Assembly (NCBI RefSeq): GCF_014805685.1
Contig: NC_060885.1
Coordinates: 5,538,132 to 5,602,131 of the forward strand
DNA from: Silurus meridionalis
Lineage: Eukaryota > Chordata > Actinopteri > Siluriformes > Siluridae
Reading direction: 5' to 3'
Length of the DNA stretch: 64,000 bases
Numbering within the stretch: position 1 is the stretch's first letter; each line of letters opens with the position of its first letter. The notes under the pieces were generated by a model. That model searched no databases, was not told the origin of the DNA, and saw only the letters and a program-made list of their open reading frames with translations. Positions 1 to 12,089 of the stretch are shown piece by piece. The position numbers were made by a program, and so were the translations under genes.

Positions 1-147
1 AAGTTGGGACCGGTTTGCAAAGGCAGGAAAAACAACACATGGTGCATCCCATAGAACAGCAGGATGCAAAATTATGATCATACGAATAGCAATGAATATA
101 CTGGGATACATTTATAGGGAACATGTTGTTAGAGGTAATCATAACAA

Positions 148-515
148 GTTTAAAGGTTTTGGCATAAAGGAATTGGTGTTGGATCTATGATTGATGATCT
201 CAAATGTTGAGCTATTTTATGAGTTGCTCAGTAACTCCTGGTCCCACAACGTCAACTGACTGTATAAGACTGTAAAAAGAACATTACACAGGTTTATAGA
301 TTTATAATCACACTCTTGATGTCACCCAAATGAGGATGGGTTCCCCCTTTGAGTCTGGTTCCCTTCAAGGTTTCTTCCCCATAACATCTAAGGGAGTTTT
401 TCCTTGCCACAGTCGCCACAGCTGCTCATCAGGGATAAATACACATCGTTCACCTTAACTGTTAAATTCTGTAAAGCTGCTTTGGGACAATGTCTGTTGT
501 AAAAAACGCAATAAC
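148..515 (+). mobile_element. LINE 3'-end fragment (copy 1)
   Basis: It shares a roughly 370-bp block with the copies near 3160-3540, 34750-35190 and 47410-47846: 'ggtgttggatctatga', 'gatgggttccc', 'gagtctggttcc', 'aaggtttcttcc', 'gggagtttttccttgcc', then 'gtaaagctgctttg' and a run into 'gacaatgtctgttg'. In the second copy this block follows reverse-transcriptase coding remains, which identifies it as the 3' untranslated end of a non-LTR retrotransposon. The terminal 'cttgacttga' tail is lost here. Confidence 0.75.
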
Positions 516-2160
516 TTGGTATAATTTGTTGTAGAAAAAACAGCAAAATCATGCAGCTGCCCCAGAACCTGACCGCCATAATCTAACAGCTGATAATTAC
601 AACTGTAATCACGTTAAACAAACTGATGTCATTTGCTTGGCCGATGTTTCTGTCACTACGACTGCCTTTTCTCCACAAGTCCTATTCGATGACCTCAGAG
701 ACCTCGTAGCACGTCTGCTTTACTGAACTATTGCAGCCCCGTCTCGATTACCCAGATAATGACAATCTCTAGTTTAATGGTGTTTTATGTGGGAAGGGAT
801 TGATTTTTTTAGAGAGCGGAGGCACGCCGTAAAGCTAAACACCCTGCATATTTGTTATTTTTGCTAGCAGGCTGGAGGAGGAGGAGGAGATCGGCTGCAG
901 CTCACTTCTCCGCCAGCAAGTTGTTCTGCCACTTTTTTAACATATTGCAGATCAGAAGAGCAAAAAAAAACAAAAAAAAGCTGCCAGGGTATAGCACTGG
1001 GAATGAATTGACTATCCCAAAGATCAGATTCGGATCGCATGGATGCTTGTTTAAACCTTTTCACTTTGTGCCATCGTGCCGTTATTTCACTGCCCCTAAT
1101 CTCAGGAACGACCGGCTCTGGTGGGACAGATTGTGCATGAATATTGAATCGATCCTTTTGGCTTTTTATAAATTAGACATGACTCTTGCCACAGACTTTG
1201 TCGAGCGCAGAGACGATTCGCTGCGAGCGATTGCTGTGCAAAATGGCACGGCGTCGTAGCCGTGTTAGGGCAGGGAGAGACAAACAGCTGCTCCGTCTGA
1301 GAAGGCAGGAGACATATTTAAAGATTAAGCACATTTTGAGGTCTTGAATTAATCCCTCTTGAGGGCATACAGGCTTTAACTCAGGCCTTTGTGACTGGAA
1401 AATAAATGAGAGAGCTGATAAAACACATTTATGGCTGATAACAGATTAGTTGGTCATATTTCAACTGGGATTTCTACAAACACAGGCAACTTTAATAGAC
1501 TAGCCACATGAGCTCTTTAATGGGAAGGATTCCCATCTTACGAACAATTTTGAAATGCTGTTTTAGTTAACTATAATGGGATTTTACTCGAATGGCATCC
1601 AATAAAGATCTAACAATCACTATGTAATGAAACCACTTTCCAGGAGTCCACTATAAAATGGTTGTAGATTTAAAATATATTTTGCTCTCTTGCAGTTATC
1701 CTGGTCAGGATTGGGGTGGATATGGAGCCTTTACATGGTGTTCTTGGAAGGCCATACACACCTATTCACAACTGAAGAAAATCCACTTTCCGATGATGTG
1801 TTTCTTGGAGCTGGGAGGAAAATGAAGAACCAAAAAGAAACTTTTACAGGTGCAGAGACCTGGAATCAAACATGGAGGTGTAAGGTGACAACTCAATCTC
1901 ACAAAAAAAACACCAGGAGATCTTAAAAAAATGAATCGTAAGGTTTAAAAATGCTGGAGAATTTATTTAATGTTAATATTAAAATAATAAAAATGCAGCC
2001 ATGATGAATATGTAAGTAAGTATAAGTAATAGAAGAGAGTTTCTTCCCATTTGGTGAAATCCCACCCTGTACAATTAAATGAAAGCAAATTGCAATAAAA
2101 TAAAACATTGAATTAGGCATAACAATAAAATAATATAGAATTTTCAGCAGAAATTTATGT
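516..2160. other. No gene recognised; partly GC-rich unique sequence
   Basis: The part from 650 to 1320 is GC-richer and looks non-repetitive. It contains a 135-codon open frame on plus (852-1259) that starts with an Arg run and has no recognisable domain. Its composition and lack of splice or homology signals make it an unlikely gene; the block could be a regulatory sequence. I see nothing identifiable in 1320-2160. Confidence 0.4.
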
Positions 2161-2164
2161 AACT

Positions 2165-2360
2165 GTGGTAGGTTTAGTCTAATAGTTAAGGCCTTTGGCT
2201 CTGAGGTTTCTGAGTTAAAATCTCAGACACCTTTCTGTCACCTTTGGGCCCCTGTGCAAGGCCCTTAGTTCCATAGCTTCTCATTTGTATGAATGAGATC
2301 AACGTCGCTCTGGAAAATGGAGTCTGCCAAATGCTATCAATGCATTTTAATGTAAACAGA
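2165..2360 (+). mobile_element. tRNA-derived SINE, type A
   Basis: A degraded tRNA-like head ('tctaatagttaaggcctttgg', 'gagttaaaatctcag') is followed by 'gggcccctgtgcaaggcc' and the tail 'gtcgctctgga' ... 'gtctgccaaatgctat'. Several copies of this head and tail occur across the window on both strands. Confidence 0.65.
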
Positions 2361-2394
2361 CTTCATCCACCTTAGAATTATTGCTAAGCTAAGA

Positions 2395-3545
2395 AACATG
2401 TTGTCTATATCTGATGCAGAGAAGCTCGTCCATGCATTCATGACCTCCAGACTGGATCATTGTAATGCATTACTAGGTGGTTGTCCTGCATCATTAATAA
2501 ACAAGCTACAGTTTGTCCAGAATGCAGCAGCCAGAGTTCTCACAAGGTGGAGAAAATATCATCCCTACACTGGCTACCTGTTAAGTTTCAAATCGACTAC
2601 AAACTACTGCTACTTACTAACAAAACACTAAATGGTTTATCTCCCATGTATCTTCCCAGTCTTCTAATGCACTACAATCCGTCATGCTCCTTGAGATCTC
2701 AAAACTCTGGACTTTTAGTAGTTCCTAGAATAACAAAGTCCACTAAAGGTGGTAGAACATTCTCACATTTAGCTCCTAAACTTTGGAATAGTCTTCCTGA
2801 CAGTGTTCGTGTCTCAGACACACTCTCCCAGTGTAAGCGCATATTAAAGATGTTCTACGCATGAGACACATCACATATAATAACCTTGTGCTCCAGTACA
2901 TCTGATCACATGCACATTATCAACTTGTGCTGTTAATATCATGAACAGCAGCTACGCTAATTCCTTTCCTGCTTCTCTTTTTCTACCCATCTCGAGGCAT
3001 CCTGAGGTTGTGCCAGCTCCAGTCACGTCCCGCCTTATCAAGATTGTGGACCTTTAAAGAATTAGATGCCCACAAACATCCTGAACTATCTAGAGATGTA
3101 CCAGTGCCATTTAGATCCCGCTTCATGTAGAGTTTGAACATTGGACCTCCTTGAGTGTTTAAAGGCTCTGGCATGGAGAAGCTGGTGTTGGATCTGTGAT
3201 GATCGCAAATGTTGAACTATTTTATGAGTTGCTCAGTAGCTCCTGGTTCCACAAAATCAATTGACTGTATAAGACTGTAAAAAGGACATTACTCATAATC
3301 ACACACTCCAGTGCTCATGGTAGTTCTCACTCTGGGGTTTTGTATTGTTTTTAAGATTTATAATCACACTCTTGATATCACCCAAATGAGGATGGGTTTC
3401 CCTTTTGAGTCTGGTTCTTCTTCATAAAATCTAGGGGAGTATTTTCTTGGCACATCGTTTACTTTAATTCTTAAATTCTGTAAAGCTGCTTTGAGACAAT
3501 GTCCATTGTGAAAAGTGCTATAGAGATAAATGTGAACTTGAACTT
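2395..3545 (+). mobile_element. LINE remnant: reverse-transcriptase C-terminal region plus 3' end
   Basis: 2398-2864 encodes the end of a non-LTR reverse-transcriptase protein in two frames. The first is DAEKLVHAFMTSRLDHCNAL and QFVQNAAARVLT; after a small deletion near 2555 it continues as SSLHWLPVKFQIDYKLLLLT, LLVVPRITKSTKGGRTF and LWNSLPDSVRVSDTLSQ. These motifs are typical of fish CR1/L2/I-type LINEs; I cannot fix the clade. The non-coding 3' end follows to 'cttgaacttgattt'. 5'-truncated and inactive. Confidence 0.85.
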
Positions 3546-3599
3546 GATTTACCTTCCAGAATGCAGAAACAGTTCAAATGATTTCAAATATCTGCAGTA

Positions 3600-3820
3600 A
3601 TGTGCGGTTCTCAGTGGTTAAGCCTCTGGGTTACTGTTCAGAAAAAGTCAGGGGTTGAAGCCACAGTATTGCTAAGCTGTCACTCTTGGGGCCTTTAAGC
3701 AAGACACTTAACACTCTGTGCTGTAAATGGCTGACCCTTCACTTTGACACAAGCTCAAATTCTTCTACTTTGCTGTAAAGTACATGTGACAAGTATAAAG
3801 AAACTTGATTCATCTTTCTT
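3600..3820 (+). mobile_element. tRNA-derived SINE, type B
   Basis: The head 'tctcagtggttaagcctctgg' and 'caggggttgaagcc' resembles tRNA A and B boxes. It is followed by 'cagtattgctaagctgtcac', 'gggcctttaagcaag', 'ctgaccct' and an ending 'tgtgacaagtataaag'. The copy at 7368-7565 shares the same order. Confidence 0.65.
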
Positions 3821-4689
3821 TCTTTCATTATGTCTTCAATATGCATTTGCAAAAATAAACCCCCCCAAAAAACAGGTTGAGGTAGTAGGCATTATGCAAA
3901 ATGTTGAAGAGCTTGTCCTTGGTATTCTTCTTGAAAAAAGACAAGAACTAAAAAGAACTGAAAGCTACCAACTGGAAAGTTTGAAGCAGATATGGGTTTC
4001 CTTCAAAAGCTTTATGAACAACTGCTCACGCTGCATCAAAGGGCAGTAAAAAGGCAAAATGCTATCTGCACTCTTCTGCATACACACAATCAACTGGGAT
4101 TGGCTAGCATCATTGTGAGTAATGTAGCTCCTCCCACTCAGAGTATACAGTTAGTTTAGCTGCCTTGAAAAAGTTGTGACACTGTCAGGAATAAAACTAA
4201 TTACTTCTCATGGATCTATGGTTGACGTGCCGCTCAGAAACCCAAAATTCTTGTATCTGGGATGTTAGCCAATTTTATATAAATAACACTGAGGTCTTAG
4301 TTAGACTCTTTAAAACTGTAAAACACTAAGCAAAGTTAAATCAAGTGAGAAGAAAGATAGATTTGTATATTTTGAGTCTTGATTGGGCAAGAAAACATAC
4401 TCCACATCTTACAGTGTATCGTATTGTGTTGTATTTATATGTATTAACATAGATTTGGAAGAGCTTTATCTTGTTTGGATTGTAGTGGCTCCAGAGTAAT
4501 TTGATGCCCTCATTATTAAACACTGCATGTGGAAAATGCAAAATCTGACAGATTATTTTTTAGAGAATCAGTATGAACCCACAATTGCGATTTAAACATT
4601 ATAAAAAAGTTAACAGCATGTTAGGCGAAGGTTGAAAGAAATTAAAAAGAATGTAAAGATTAGGTTCGTAGAACGTTTACAGAATATAG

Positions 4690-5335
4690 AAAGTTTAAGA
4701 GGACATTAGAGATAGGGTTAAGAGAATACTGGGGAAGGTTCTCTTTCTCGGCATGAAACCATACTGTTGCTCACAGATGGTCACCTCTTCTCTCAGCCTG
4801 GCTTCCACTACTCTTTCCCATTCTTTCATGGTGTGACTGATCAACTTAATTCCCCTGTAGTTACTGCAGGTCTGCACATCTCCCTTATTCTTTAAAACTG
4901 GCACCAGCAAACTCCTTTTCCATTCCTCATGCATCCTCTTACCTCCAAAATCTTTTTGAACAACCTGGTTAAAAACTCCACTGCATCTCTCCTAAACATC
5001 TCCATGCTTCTCTGGTCTTTCCGCTCTTCATACTCTTAATCGCTGCCTCTACCACTTCATCTAACTCACTCCAGAATTTTTCCTTCTCCTTCATAAGCAC
5101 TGATGACATTTATCATCACCCCTTCAACTTCCAGCTTCATGTTCATCACTCCTCCACTACACTCTTACTAAACTCTTCCTTCAGAATCACCGCTACACCA
5201 TTTCCCCTTTCATTCACATCATGATAGAACAGTCTAAACCCCCCTCCAATGTTCCTGGACTATCCACTTGGTCTCCTGAACACACAAGATATCTACCTTT
5301 CTCCTCTCCACGTTTCACCAATGTTAAACCAAAGT
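4690..5335 (-). mobile_element. RTE-type retrotransposon fragment (linker and first reverse-transcriptase blocks)
   Basis: On the minus strand the frame 4934-4695 encodes EEWKRSLLVPVLKNKGDVQT, CSNYRGIKLISHTMKEWERV and EQQYGFMPRKRT, the opening blocks of an RTE-like reverse transcriptase. Sequence up to about 5335 corresponds to the region between endonuclease and reverse transcriptase, with frames broken. It overlaps in content with the copy at 35345-36815 (shared EQQYGFM). Truncated and dead. Confidence 0.8.
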
Positions 5336-6190
5336 GGCAGATCATTTGACCTTTGACTCTATGATATCCTGGATACAAATATCGCTAGTCAGTCTATTAA
5401 CCGAATCAGCAAAATCCCAAATCAATCAAGTCAATAAAGTGAGGGAAAAAAATCAGGTGATCAGCAGACAGATGTTTAACCTAGTGAAGAAGAACTCAAT
5501 AAGCTAGACCCACGTGGTCAATATCAGAAAACTGTGCACGCTAGCAAAAAAAAGCTAGGTAGTAATACTTGCAGGAAGCTAACAGCAAAAGTTCCCGATG
5601 ATTCAGCAAAAATGTTGTTACAGTATTTACCAAGAATTATTCATAGTGACTGTGCAAAAGTTGTCATGTTTAGAAGTCCAGGAAAATAAAACAAGTTAGC
5701 AGACCATGTAATTGGTCATGTGGGCCATTGGATGAGCATTCTGGGAAAATGTTTTCTTAGGAGGGCAAATTATTTGCTTTTTCACCCTTGCTTATTATGA
5801 GTAAATACATTTATGAAAATGGTCTTAATTGGTTTACTTTTGATATCTCTCTTTTTTTTTTTTTTTTTATAAAAAAAAATACTCTTGGATATGTTTCCAT
5901 GTTTTTTGGATATGGAACAATTGCAAAGACAACAAAGTTAAAAATAAATAAATAAATAAATTAATTAATTAATTAATAAAAACTTAAATATATGTGTGGC
6001 ACAATTATTGCCACTCTTTTAGTCAATATTTGGCTTCCTCGCTTTGCCAAGATAACAGCTCTGAGTCACTCCTTTAATGGCTTATGAGATAAGAAAATGT
6101 ACAGCAAAGGATCTGAGATGTTCAGTTCACACTACAGGCTTTCAGGTCAGGAAACTGGGATGATCAGGAGATTGGGCAGGACCTTGATTT
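5336..6190. other. No gene; low-complexity tracts and an unidentified repeat fragment
   Basis: A T-run lies at about 5846-5868 and an AAAT/TTAA tract at 5943-5981. The part beginning 'gtgtggcacaattattgccac' (about 5993-6130) looks like the end of a DNA transposon, family not recognised. The rest is featureless AT-rich sequence. Confidence 0.4.
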
Positions 6191-6224
6191 GTAGCCAGTT
6201 AACCATCTTTGTGTTAATTTTGCT

Positions 6225-6450
6225 TATCTTTCGGCTTCTCCCATTAGGGGTTGCCACAGCGGATCATCTGTATTAATGATCCGCGTGTTTGATTTGGCAC
6301 ATGTTTTTATGCTGGATGCCCTTCCTAAAGCAACCCTCCCCATTTATCCGGGTTGGGACCGGCACTAAGAGTGCACTGGCATGTGCAACAGTAATGACTG
6401 GGGTTGGTTCCCTGACCGGGGACTTTGATGAGAGTAGAGCCTTTTTTCTT
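6225..6450 (-). mobile_element. tRNA-Glu-derived SINE with RTE-type tail, older copy
   Basis: The minus strand reads the same body as the SINE at 11817-12054. Landmarks on plus are 'ctttcggcttctcccattag', 'ggttgccacagcggatc', 'cggcactaagagtgcactgg' and 'ggttccctgaccggggac'. The tRNA-like head is decayed after the last block. Both strands happen to carry open frames of 64-68 codons, which are not genes. Confidence 0.8.
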
Positions 6451-7367
6451 GAATCCCTTCCAAGCAACTTGATGATGATTAGAAGGCCCCAGTGAATTGT
6501 TCTAAATTCTGTGAACCTGCTACAATAGGAAATCCTAGCCTTGTAATAGATTAAAACCAGAACATAACACTGACTCTTATTCTCTTGATGATGTTTCCAA
6601 GAACATCGATGTAGCAGAACTTTTGTTATAATGTATGAAAACTACACCAAAACCAGAGCAGCCAAGAATTACACCAGGATTTTAATAGTACTTCCTTCCT
6701 GCCAAATACAGTAGCTATGATTTAGTTTGTTCAGCCCACATTGTCATAACTGCTTCCATTTAAACATGACATTTAATTAGAAATTTCGGGAAAAACATTC
6801 CAGGATTCCGTGGCGATATTTACAACCCATACTTCATGTTATCATACTCCTCTTGAATTTTGCATTTTGTTCAGTCAGAAGTTTTTTATCACTTTTCTCA
6901 GTCATAGGAGGAGCTGTAACTTAAAAAATTTACGATATTTAACTTAGATTTCCAACACAAGAAAGTGTTTAGAATGAGTGTCTTTGCAGTTTCTCTGCAA
7001 CATTATGCCCTAAAGATTCTACAACACTAAAAGGAACAATATACAGGTTAAAAGTATGATAGAAAATGATCACTGTTGGCTGTTATTTTATTAAATAAAT
7101 AAATAAATAAATCACACCACCCAATCATATGCTTGATGTTCATAAAAGAAAAGTTCAACATCTCAGACCGCAGTAGAAATGCATTTTTCATCTGTGACAA
7201 AATGTTAAACCATTAGGAGATCTTTAAAGAACCTTACAGAGTTTTTATACTGCGTCTCTGTGGGATTACCTTTAAAAGTTTAGGTTTAGTTTCGAACCCC
7301 TTTAGTATACCTTTAAAAGCTTTTCTGAAGAGCACAATACCCAACCATTTTTAAACCTTCAAATCTA

Positions 7368-7565
7368 AATGGAACTAATTAAAGGTCAGGGGTTCAAGCC
7401 CCAGTATTGCCAAGCTGACAATTTTGGGCCCTTGAGCAAGGCTCTTAACTATCTGTGCTCCAGGGGTGCTGTATCATGGCACTTTGACCCCAGGTTCCTC
7501 ACATCACTGCGATATGCAAAGAAAGAATTTTGTGCTGAGATGAACACGTGATAAGTAAAAAGCAC
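7368..7565 (+). mobile_element. tRNA-derived SINE, type B
   Basis: It has 'gtcaggggttcaagccccag', 'tattgccaagctgac', 'gggcccttgagcaaggc' and 'tccaggggtgctgtatcatgg', the standard order of this fish SINE, ending 'gaacacgtgataagtaaa'. A TTTA microsatellite follows at 7567-7623. Confidence 0.7.
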
Positions 7566-7566
7566 C

Positions 7567-7567
7567 T

Positions 7568-7622
<55 letters not shown>

Positions 7623-7623
7623 T
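7567..7623. repeat. (TTTA)n microsatellite
   Basis: About 14 uninterrupted TTTA units directly follow the 3' end of the type B SINE, consistent with expansion of the SINE tail. Confidence 0.95.
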
Positions 7624-9500
7624 GTCCAACAAAGAAACGTTTAACATCTGAGACCGCAGTAGAAATCATCTGTCACACCTGTTAAACATTACGAGAGGTT
7701 TTTTTAAGTTTGTTCCGGTGGGATTACCTTTAAAAGTTGTATAAAGATCCTACCTGGCAAAAGTTTCCGAATCGGACCCCTTTATCGCATTACCTAGTGC
7801 TCGAATTTAGGTTGGGCTGGTGGGATTTGAGACCCCTCATGACAAGTAAAAAATAGACTTAGGGGGGGGTCATCAAGATTATTTTAGTAATCAATATATG
7901 AATTACACAACAACTGGGGACCCCCCACTGGCATCCCCTAACGATTTTTAACCACTGAATCTATAGGAACCAACAGAAACCTTGAAAACATTCATTTTCA
8001 GCAGCAATTTCTCAGCTATATATTTACATATTCTCCACCCCAAGATAAATCAGTGTCCTTATGGATGTGTGTGTGTGAGTTACTGTATGTGACAGAATGC
8101 TTGTATTGTCATATGTTAGCTTTATGTCAGATATTTCCTGTGTTGGTCTCAGGATGGCGTCTGGGTAGGGTTTTGAACAAAACTCCCACAAATTTGCTTT
8201 GTCCTTGCCTTCCTTTGTGGATTTTCAGAATACTCTGGATAGATAACTTCAGCCAAAGCTTTTTTTTTAAACAACAGCCTCTCTCTTTAATTTCACACAC
8301 AGTCGGGTGTTTAGATGGTTTCAATAAAAAAAAAAATGCTATATCATATATTTGATTTAAATTGTCATTTACTGAAATGTATCCATTTGGAGAATTGAGG
8401 TATAAGTAAAAAAGTGATCAGTACGACTAATGAATACAAATTGTTGAATTTGGCAAATGCTCAGCACAGCAAAATCATTTTCTCATGAGCAAAGCGGATC
8501 GCTCGCTCGCTTCTCAAGAGGATGGCATGAAACTTTTTATGATGGACAGAAAAAGCACCCTTGACTATGCTCATGAATCAGTATAGGATGGATTTTTTTG
8601 GCATTTATCGTTTTTTTGCATAACATTTATACAGATTTTAGCAGTTCAGTGACTAAAATCAAGATCGGGATTAAAGTTCATTCAAATCTCAGAAAATATT
8701 AATGCCTAATGATTATTTCATTTTTGATGAAATTTTATAAATCGATCTTTTTGATTTTCAGCTTTTAGAATGATCCCTGTGAAGCATTTTGTTCTCATGC
8801 TAAAATCATTGAAATCCCATTCCCATTTTTTAATTTATTTTTTTAATATAATACATTTGTCATTCCTGAGGTCATGTTTTAAAGTTAGAGGAACGCAGCA
8901 CAGATAAATCACAAGCTTGAGAGAGACACTTGATCATTAGGAAAGGATGATCTCAACAATCATCCCGCCTTTCTCCGATCTTTGTCGAGTGGAAAACCTT
9001 CAACTTTTAACAGACGGTAATTAAAAAGAGCTTTGAGTCTGAACGACGTAGTAAAAAATGACGTTTTCTGCTTCTCCGTGTCCTCTGAGGTGAACTCAGT
9101 TCCTCTCTGGCAAGCACAAACTTTTCCCACCAAATTCCTTCCTCCTCAAACCATCCTCCCTTCTCCCAAAAGGCAGGATTTCACTTGTCTTTTTTCTTCA
9201 GTATTCATAAGACCATGAGAGAGAAAAAAGTATATAAACCGAACAGGAGTCATCTGAAAAGTTTTCAGAAAGGTCTTGGTAAATCAGAACTGTCTCCTGG
9301 ATTATTTCTGTTTTTTTTTTTTTATCCTTGAATGATTCATTTTATGTTTCACTTGGCTTGATGTTATGGACGGGAATGTACAATAAAAGCATGCTTATTA
9401 ATTGTGTACACATAATCTCACTGATCTCACTCATGGCTCTAATTGTACATTACCTAAAACATTTTATGTTTTTTATGCCTTTTGTTCTATTGCACAAAAC
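7624..9500. other. No gene recognised
   Basis: The interval is AT-rich single-copy-looking sequence with poly-T and poly-A runs near 8262, 8325 and 9310. Short open frames (for example 8053-8355) lack any domain or splice context. I see no repeat family here. Confidence 0.4.
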
Positions 9501-9501
9501 T

Positions 9502-10139
9502 ACCATAATTCCCGGACTATAAAGTGCACCCATATATATAAGCCGCACCCACTGAATTTGACAAAGATTTTTATTTTAAACATAAATAAGCCGCACCTGT
9601 CTATAAGCCACATTGTCTACATTGAAACTAATGAACTTTACACAGGTTTTAATGAAAGACAGTGTCTGTTACACGGTGTAACGGGTGAAATATGTTTTGG
9701 CTCGTTTAAGAGCAGAGCGGCATTTACTGCATGTGTGCAAGACCGAGGAATATGTCCTTATTATTTTCGGATGCTCATTTCTACGTTTCTTTGACTAACC
9801 CTTAACGCTGTTGCCAAGAAAAATAAAAAAGCACGAGTTTCGGAAACCTGTCTGTGCTTATATGATTTCTGTTGCAACTGGAGTTAGTGAGCTCTCCCTT
9901 CACCCAGACTCAACGCGCTACAACGGCTTGTATCTAAACAGCGTTTAAAAAACGTTTTTCTCCCGATGCCGTGCAGCTCAGAACACAGGTGAGGTGCGTT
10001 TTTTCGTTAACATTTGGAAATTTTATTGGTCTAATGTTATGGGGTTCAGTTTTTTGGCTTGAAATTTGTGAAACCGGGAAAAACCCAGGAAAAATTCATA
10101 AATAAGCCGCTTTGTTGTTTAAGCCGAAAAATACGGTAA
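9502..10139. mobile_element. Non-autonomous DNA transposon (MITE-like) with inverted ends
   Basis: The left end is 'taccataattcccggactat' and the right end reads, on the opposite strand, 'taccgtatttttcggcttaa'. Both lead into 'ataagccgcac'-type sequence that recurs inside ('cataaataagccgcacctg', 'ttcataaataagccgctttg'). No transposase is visible. 'Aaaac' appears on both outer flanks, a possible target duplication. Family not assigned. Confidence 0.7.
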
Positions 10140-10144
10140 ATAAA

Positions 10145-10760
10145 ACAACTTCTATAAGAAAGAGAGCAGGGGAGAAGATGTGATCAGACTGCCTCACTCC
10201 CACAGTCAAACATGGAGGTAGACGCTTAATGGTTTGGGGTTGTTTTGGAGCAGGGAAGGTTGGAGACTTATTCCAGATGGTGAAAGAAAAATGTAACCAA
10301 CATGGCCGCCATTCCGTACTTCAACACCATACAATTCCGTCTGGACTGCAGCTCATTATACGACTTCACCATACACCAAGACGATGAGCCGAAGCGTATG
10401 TCTGAGCTCTGTAAGAGTTCTTTAAAGAGCAAACAAAAGGTTGGAGTGATATCGTTCATGAAATGACCTGCCCAGTTACTTGGATCTTAAAGAAATCTCC
10501 AACTAGTGAAGAACGTCTATGAGTTACTTATGTGACCCTGGTTCCCCGAGGGAACGAGACGCTGCGTCGGAAGGCTTTGGGAACGCAAAGGGAGGATTTT
10601 TTACTGGAAATAAAGTTTAACATTTGTACATTTGTTTGTTGAAAGTAAATTTAAACTGTTAAATAAACAGGTTTGTTACATATAAGCAAAAGGAACATAC
10701 ATGTGTCTTAAACAACAATAAAAGTCTGTCTCCAAACTTTTGACAGGTACTGTACTTATT
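10145..10760 (+). mobile_element. Tc1-like transposon fragment
   Basis: The plus strand encodes broken Tc1 transposase: TVKHGGRRLMVWGCFGAGKV and GDLFQMVKEKCNQHG, followed by decayed HTIPSGL-like sequence. The terminal-type motif 'ctccaaacttttgacagg' at 10732-10749 corresponds to the element's right end. A short unrelated segment 'ccccgagggaacgagacgct' lies near 10545-10565. Multiple stops; inactive. Confidence 0.8.
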
Positions 10761-10839
10761 ATCGATTATTTCTAAACTGATCCAAATCTAATTTAGAGTT
10801 AAATAAAAACAAAAAACCCTGTATTTACAAAAGAAACTA

Positions 10840-11472
10840 CAGTAAAACCCTGTTGTACGAGCAACTAATAGTCCAAGCAAACCAGGATACGAGCAAACTT
10901 GCTCGCAAAATTTTACCCTATTTCGCTAATATAACCTAATAACCTAATTTAGAAGGCACGAGCAAACCCACGCTACCAATTTCCTGCTTTCGGCTGAGGG
11001 TAGCATCAGTCGCTTAGTTTATCTTGTGTCACTCAGTCACTCTCTGTGTTCAGTGCAGCAAAACCTTTTTTTAGTGTTATATTTTTATTTCACTAGAAAT
11101 CTTGAAAAATGTCTCCCAAGAAAATCAGTGATGGTGCTGTGAAAACAAAAGTAAATAGAATAACCATTGAAAACAAGAAGGAAATAGTCAAAAAGTAGTG
11201 TGGTGTGTGTCTTACACTCGCAATCAACCACTACCACATGGGTAAGTGTTAAATGATGTTTACTGTACAGTAAGTTGCGGTGTATTTGTTTGTTAGAATA
11301 GGCTACAAATACTTTTTAAGTGCAGAAATAAGTGATCAAAAATGAGGTCTCGGAACGGATTAAATCACTTTTACATTCATTCTTATGGGATAAATTTGTT
11401 CGAACGTACGAGCAAATGGACCTACGAGCAATTTTCGCAAATGAATTATGCTTGTCCAACGGGGTTTTACTG
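10840..11472 (+). mobile_element. Tigger/pogo-type deletion derivative with TA target duplication
   Basis: Inverted ends CAGTAAAACCCTGTTGTACG (left) and, reading in from the right, CAGTAAAACCCCGTTGGACA are flanked by TA on both sides (10838-10839 and 11473-11474). An ATG at 11109 opens MSPKKISDGAVKTKV and NRITIENKKEIVKK before a stop. This matches the start of fish Tigger-like transposases, so the 633-bp element looks like an internally deleted autonomous copy. The remainder is 'gagcaa'-rich subterminal sequence. Confidence 0.85.
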
Positions 11473-11816
11473 TATGATGAAATCATCTTTACAAACCAAA
11501 ATCAAGAGAAACTGCCAGATTTCTCAAGAAGGCAGCACCTGTTTGCATGCATTAGTGTTATGAGAGAAAACAAACATGCAATTAAAAAAAATAAAATTTA
11601 TATCTTTACTAGTTCCCTAACTGCAACAAATCAGTGGAAATATTTAGGATAGAGCACCAGAAAGAGCATTGAAACTGTAGAGAGTCTTAAAAGTCTCCCC
11701 AATGTTGTATTTATATTTTTTTTATGAAAAAACTTATAGACTCTATAGTCAAAAGATTGTGGGCGCCCGACTATAAGATTCTTATGTCCTTTTTAAACAT
11801 CTTATTTCACATTTAG

Positions 11817-12054
11817 GTTCCTTGGTGGTCTAGTGGTTAGGATGCGGCGCTCTCACCGCTGCGGCCCGGGTTCGATCCCCGGTCAGGAACCAACCCCAGC
11901 CATTAGGGTTGCACAAACCTTAGTGCCGGTCCCAAGCCCGAATAAATTGGGGAGGGTTGCGTTAGGAAGGGCAACCAGCGTAAAAACATGTGCCAAATCA
12001 AACATGCGGAGGATCCGCTGTGGCGACCCCTAATGGGAGAAGCCGAAAGAAAGT
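11817..12054 (+). mobile_element. Young tRNA-Glu-derived SINE with perfect target duplications and RTE tail
   Basis: The head at 11819-11889 is nearly a tRNA-Glu(CTC): 'tggtggtctagtggttagga' (A box), 'cgctctcacc' around the anticodon and 'gggttcgatccccgg' (B box/T arm). The body runs through 'cattagggttgcacaaacct' to the tail 'gctgtggcgacccctaatgg', 'gagaagccgaaaga'. The 15-bp TTATTTCACATTTAG occurs exactly at 11802-11816 and 12055-12069. The tail matches the 3' end of the RTE fragment at 57699-58085, so the SINE is probably mobilised by that LINE. It is a SINE and not a free tRNA gene. Confidence 0.93.
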
Positions 12055-12089
12055 TTATTTCACATTTAGTCCTCATTTGCTGTTCTAAT

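Noticed and set aside
852..1259. 135-codon plus-strand ORF starting with an Arg run
   Set aside because: No family resemblance and low-complexity start; lies in a GC-richer block that may simply have fewer stops.
6273..6495. Two overlapping small ORFs on opposite strands
   Set aside because: Both are translations of a SINE body.
11819..11890. Functional tRNA-Glu gene
   Set aside because: The tRNA-like part continues into a SINE body and tail flanked by target duplications, and the acceptor stem has mismatches.
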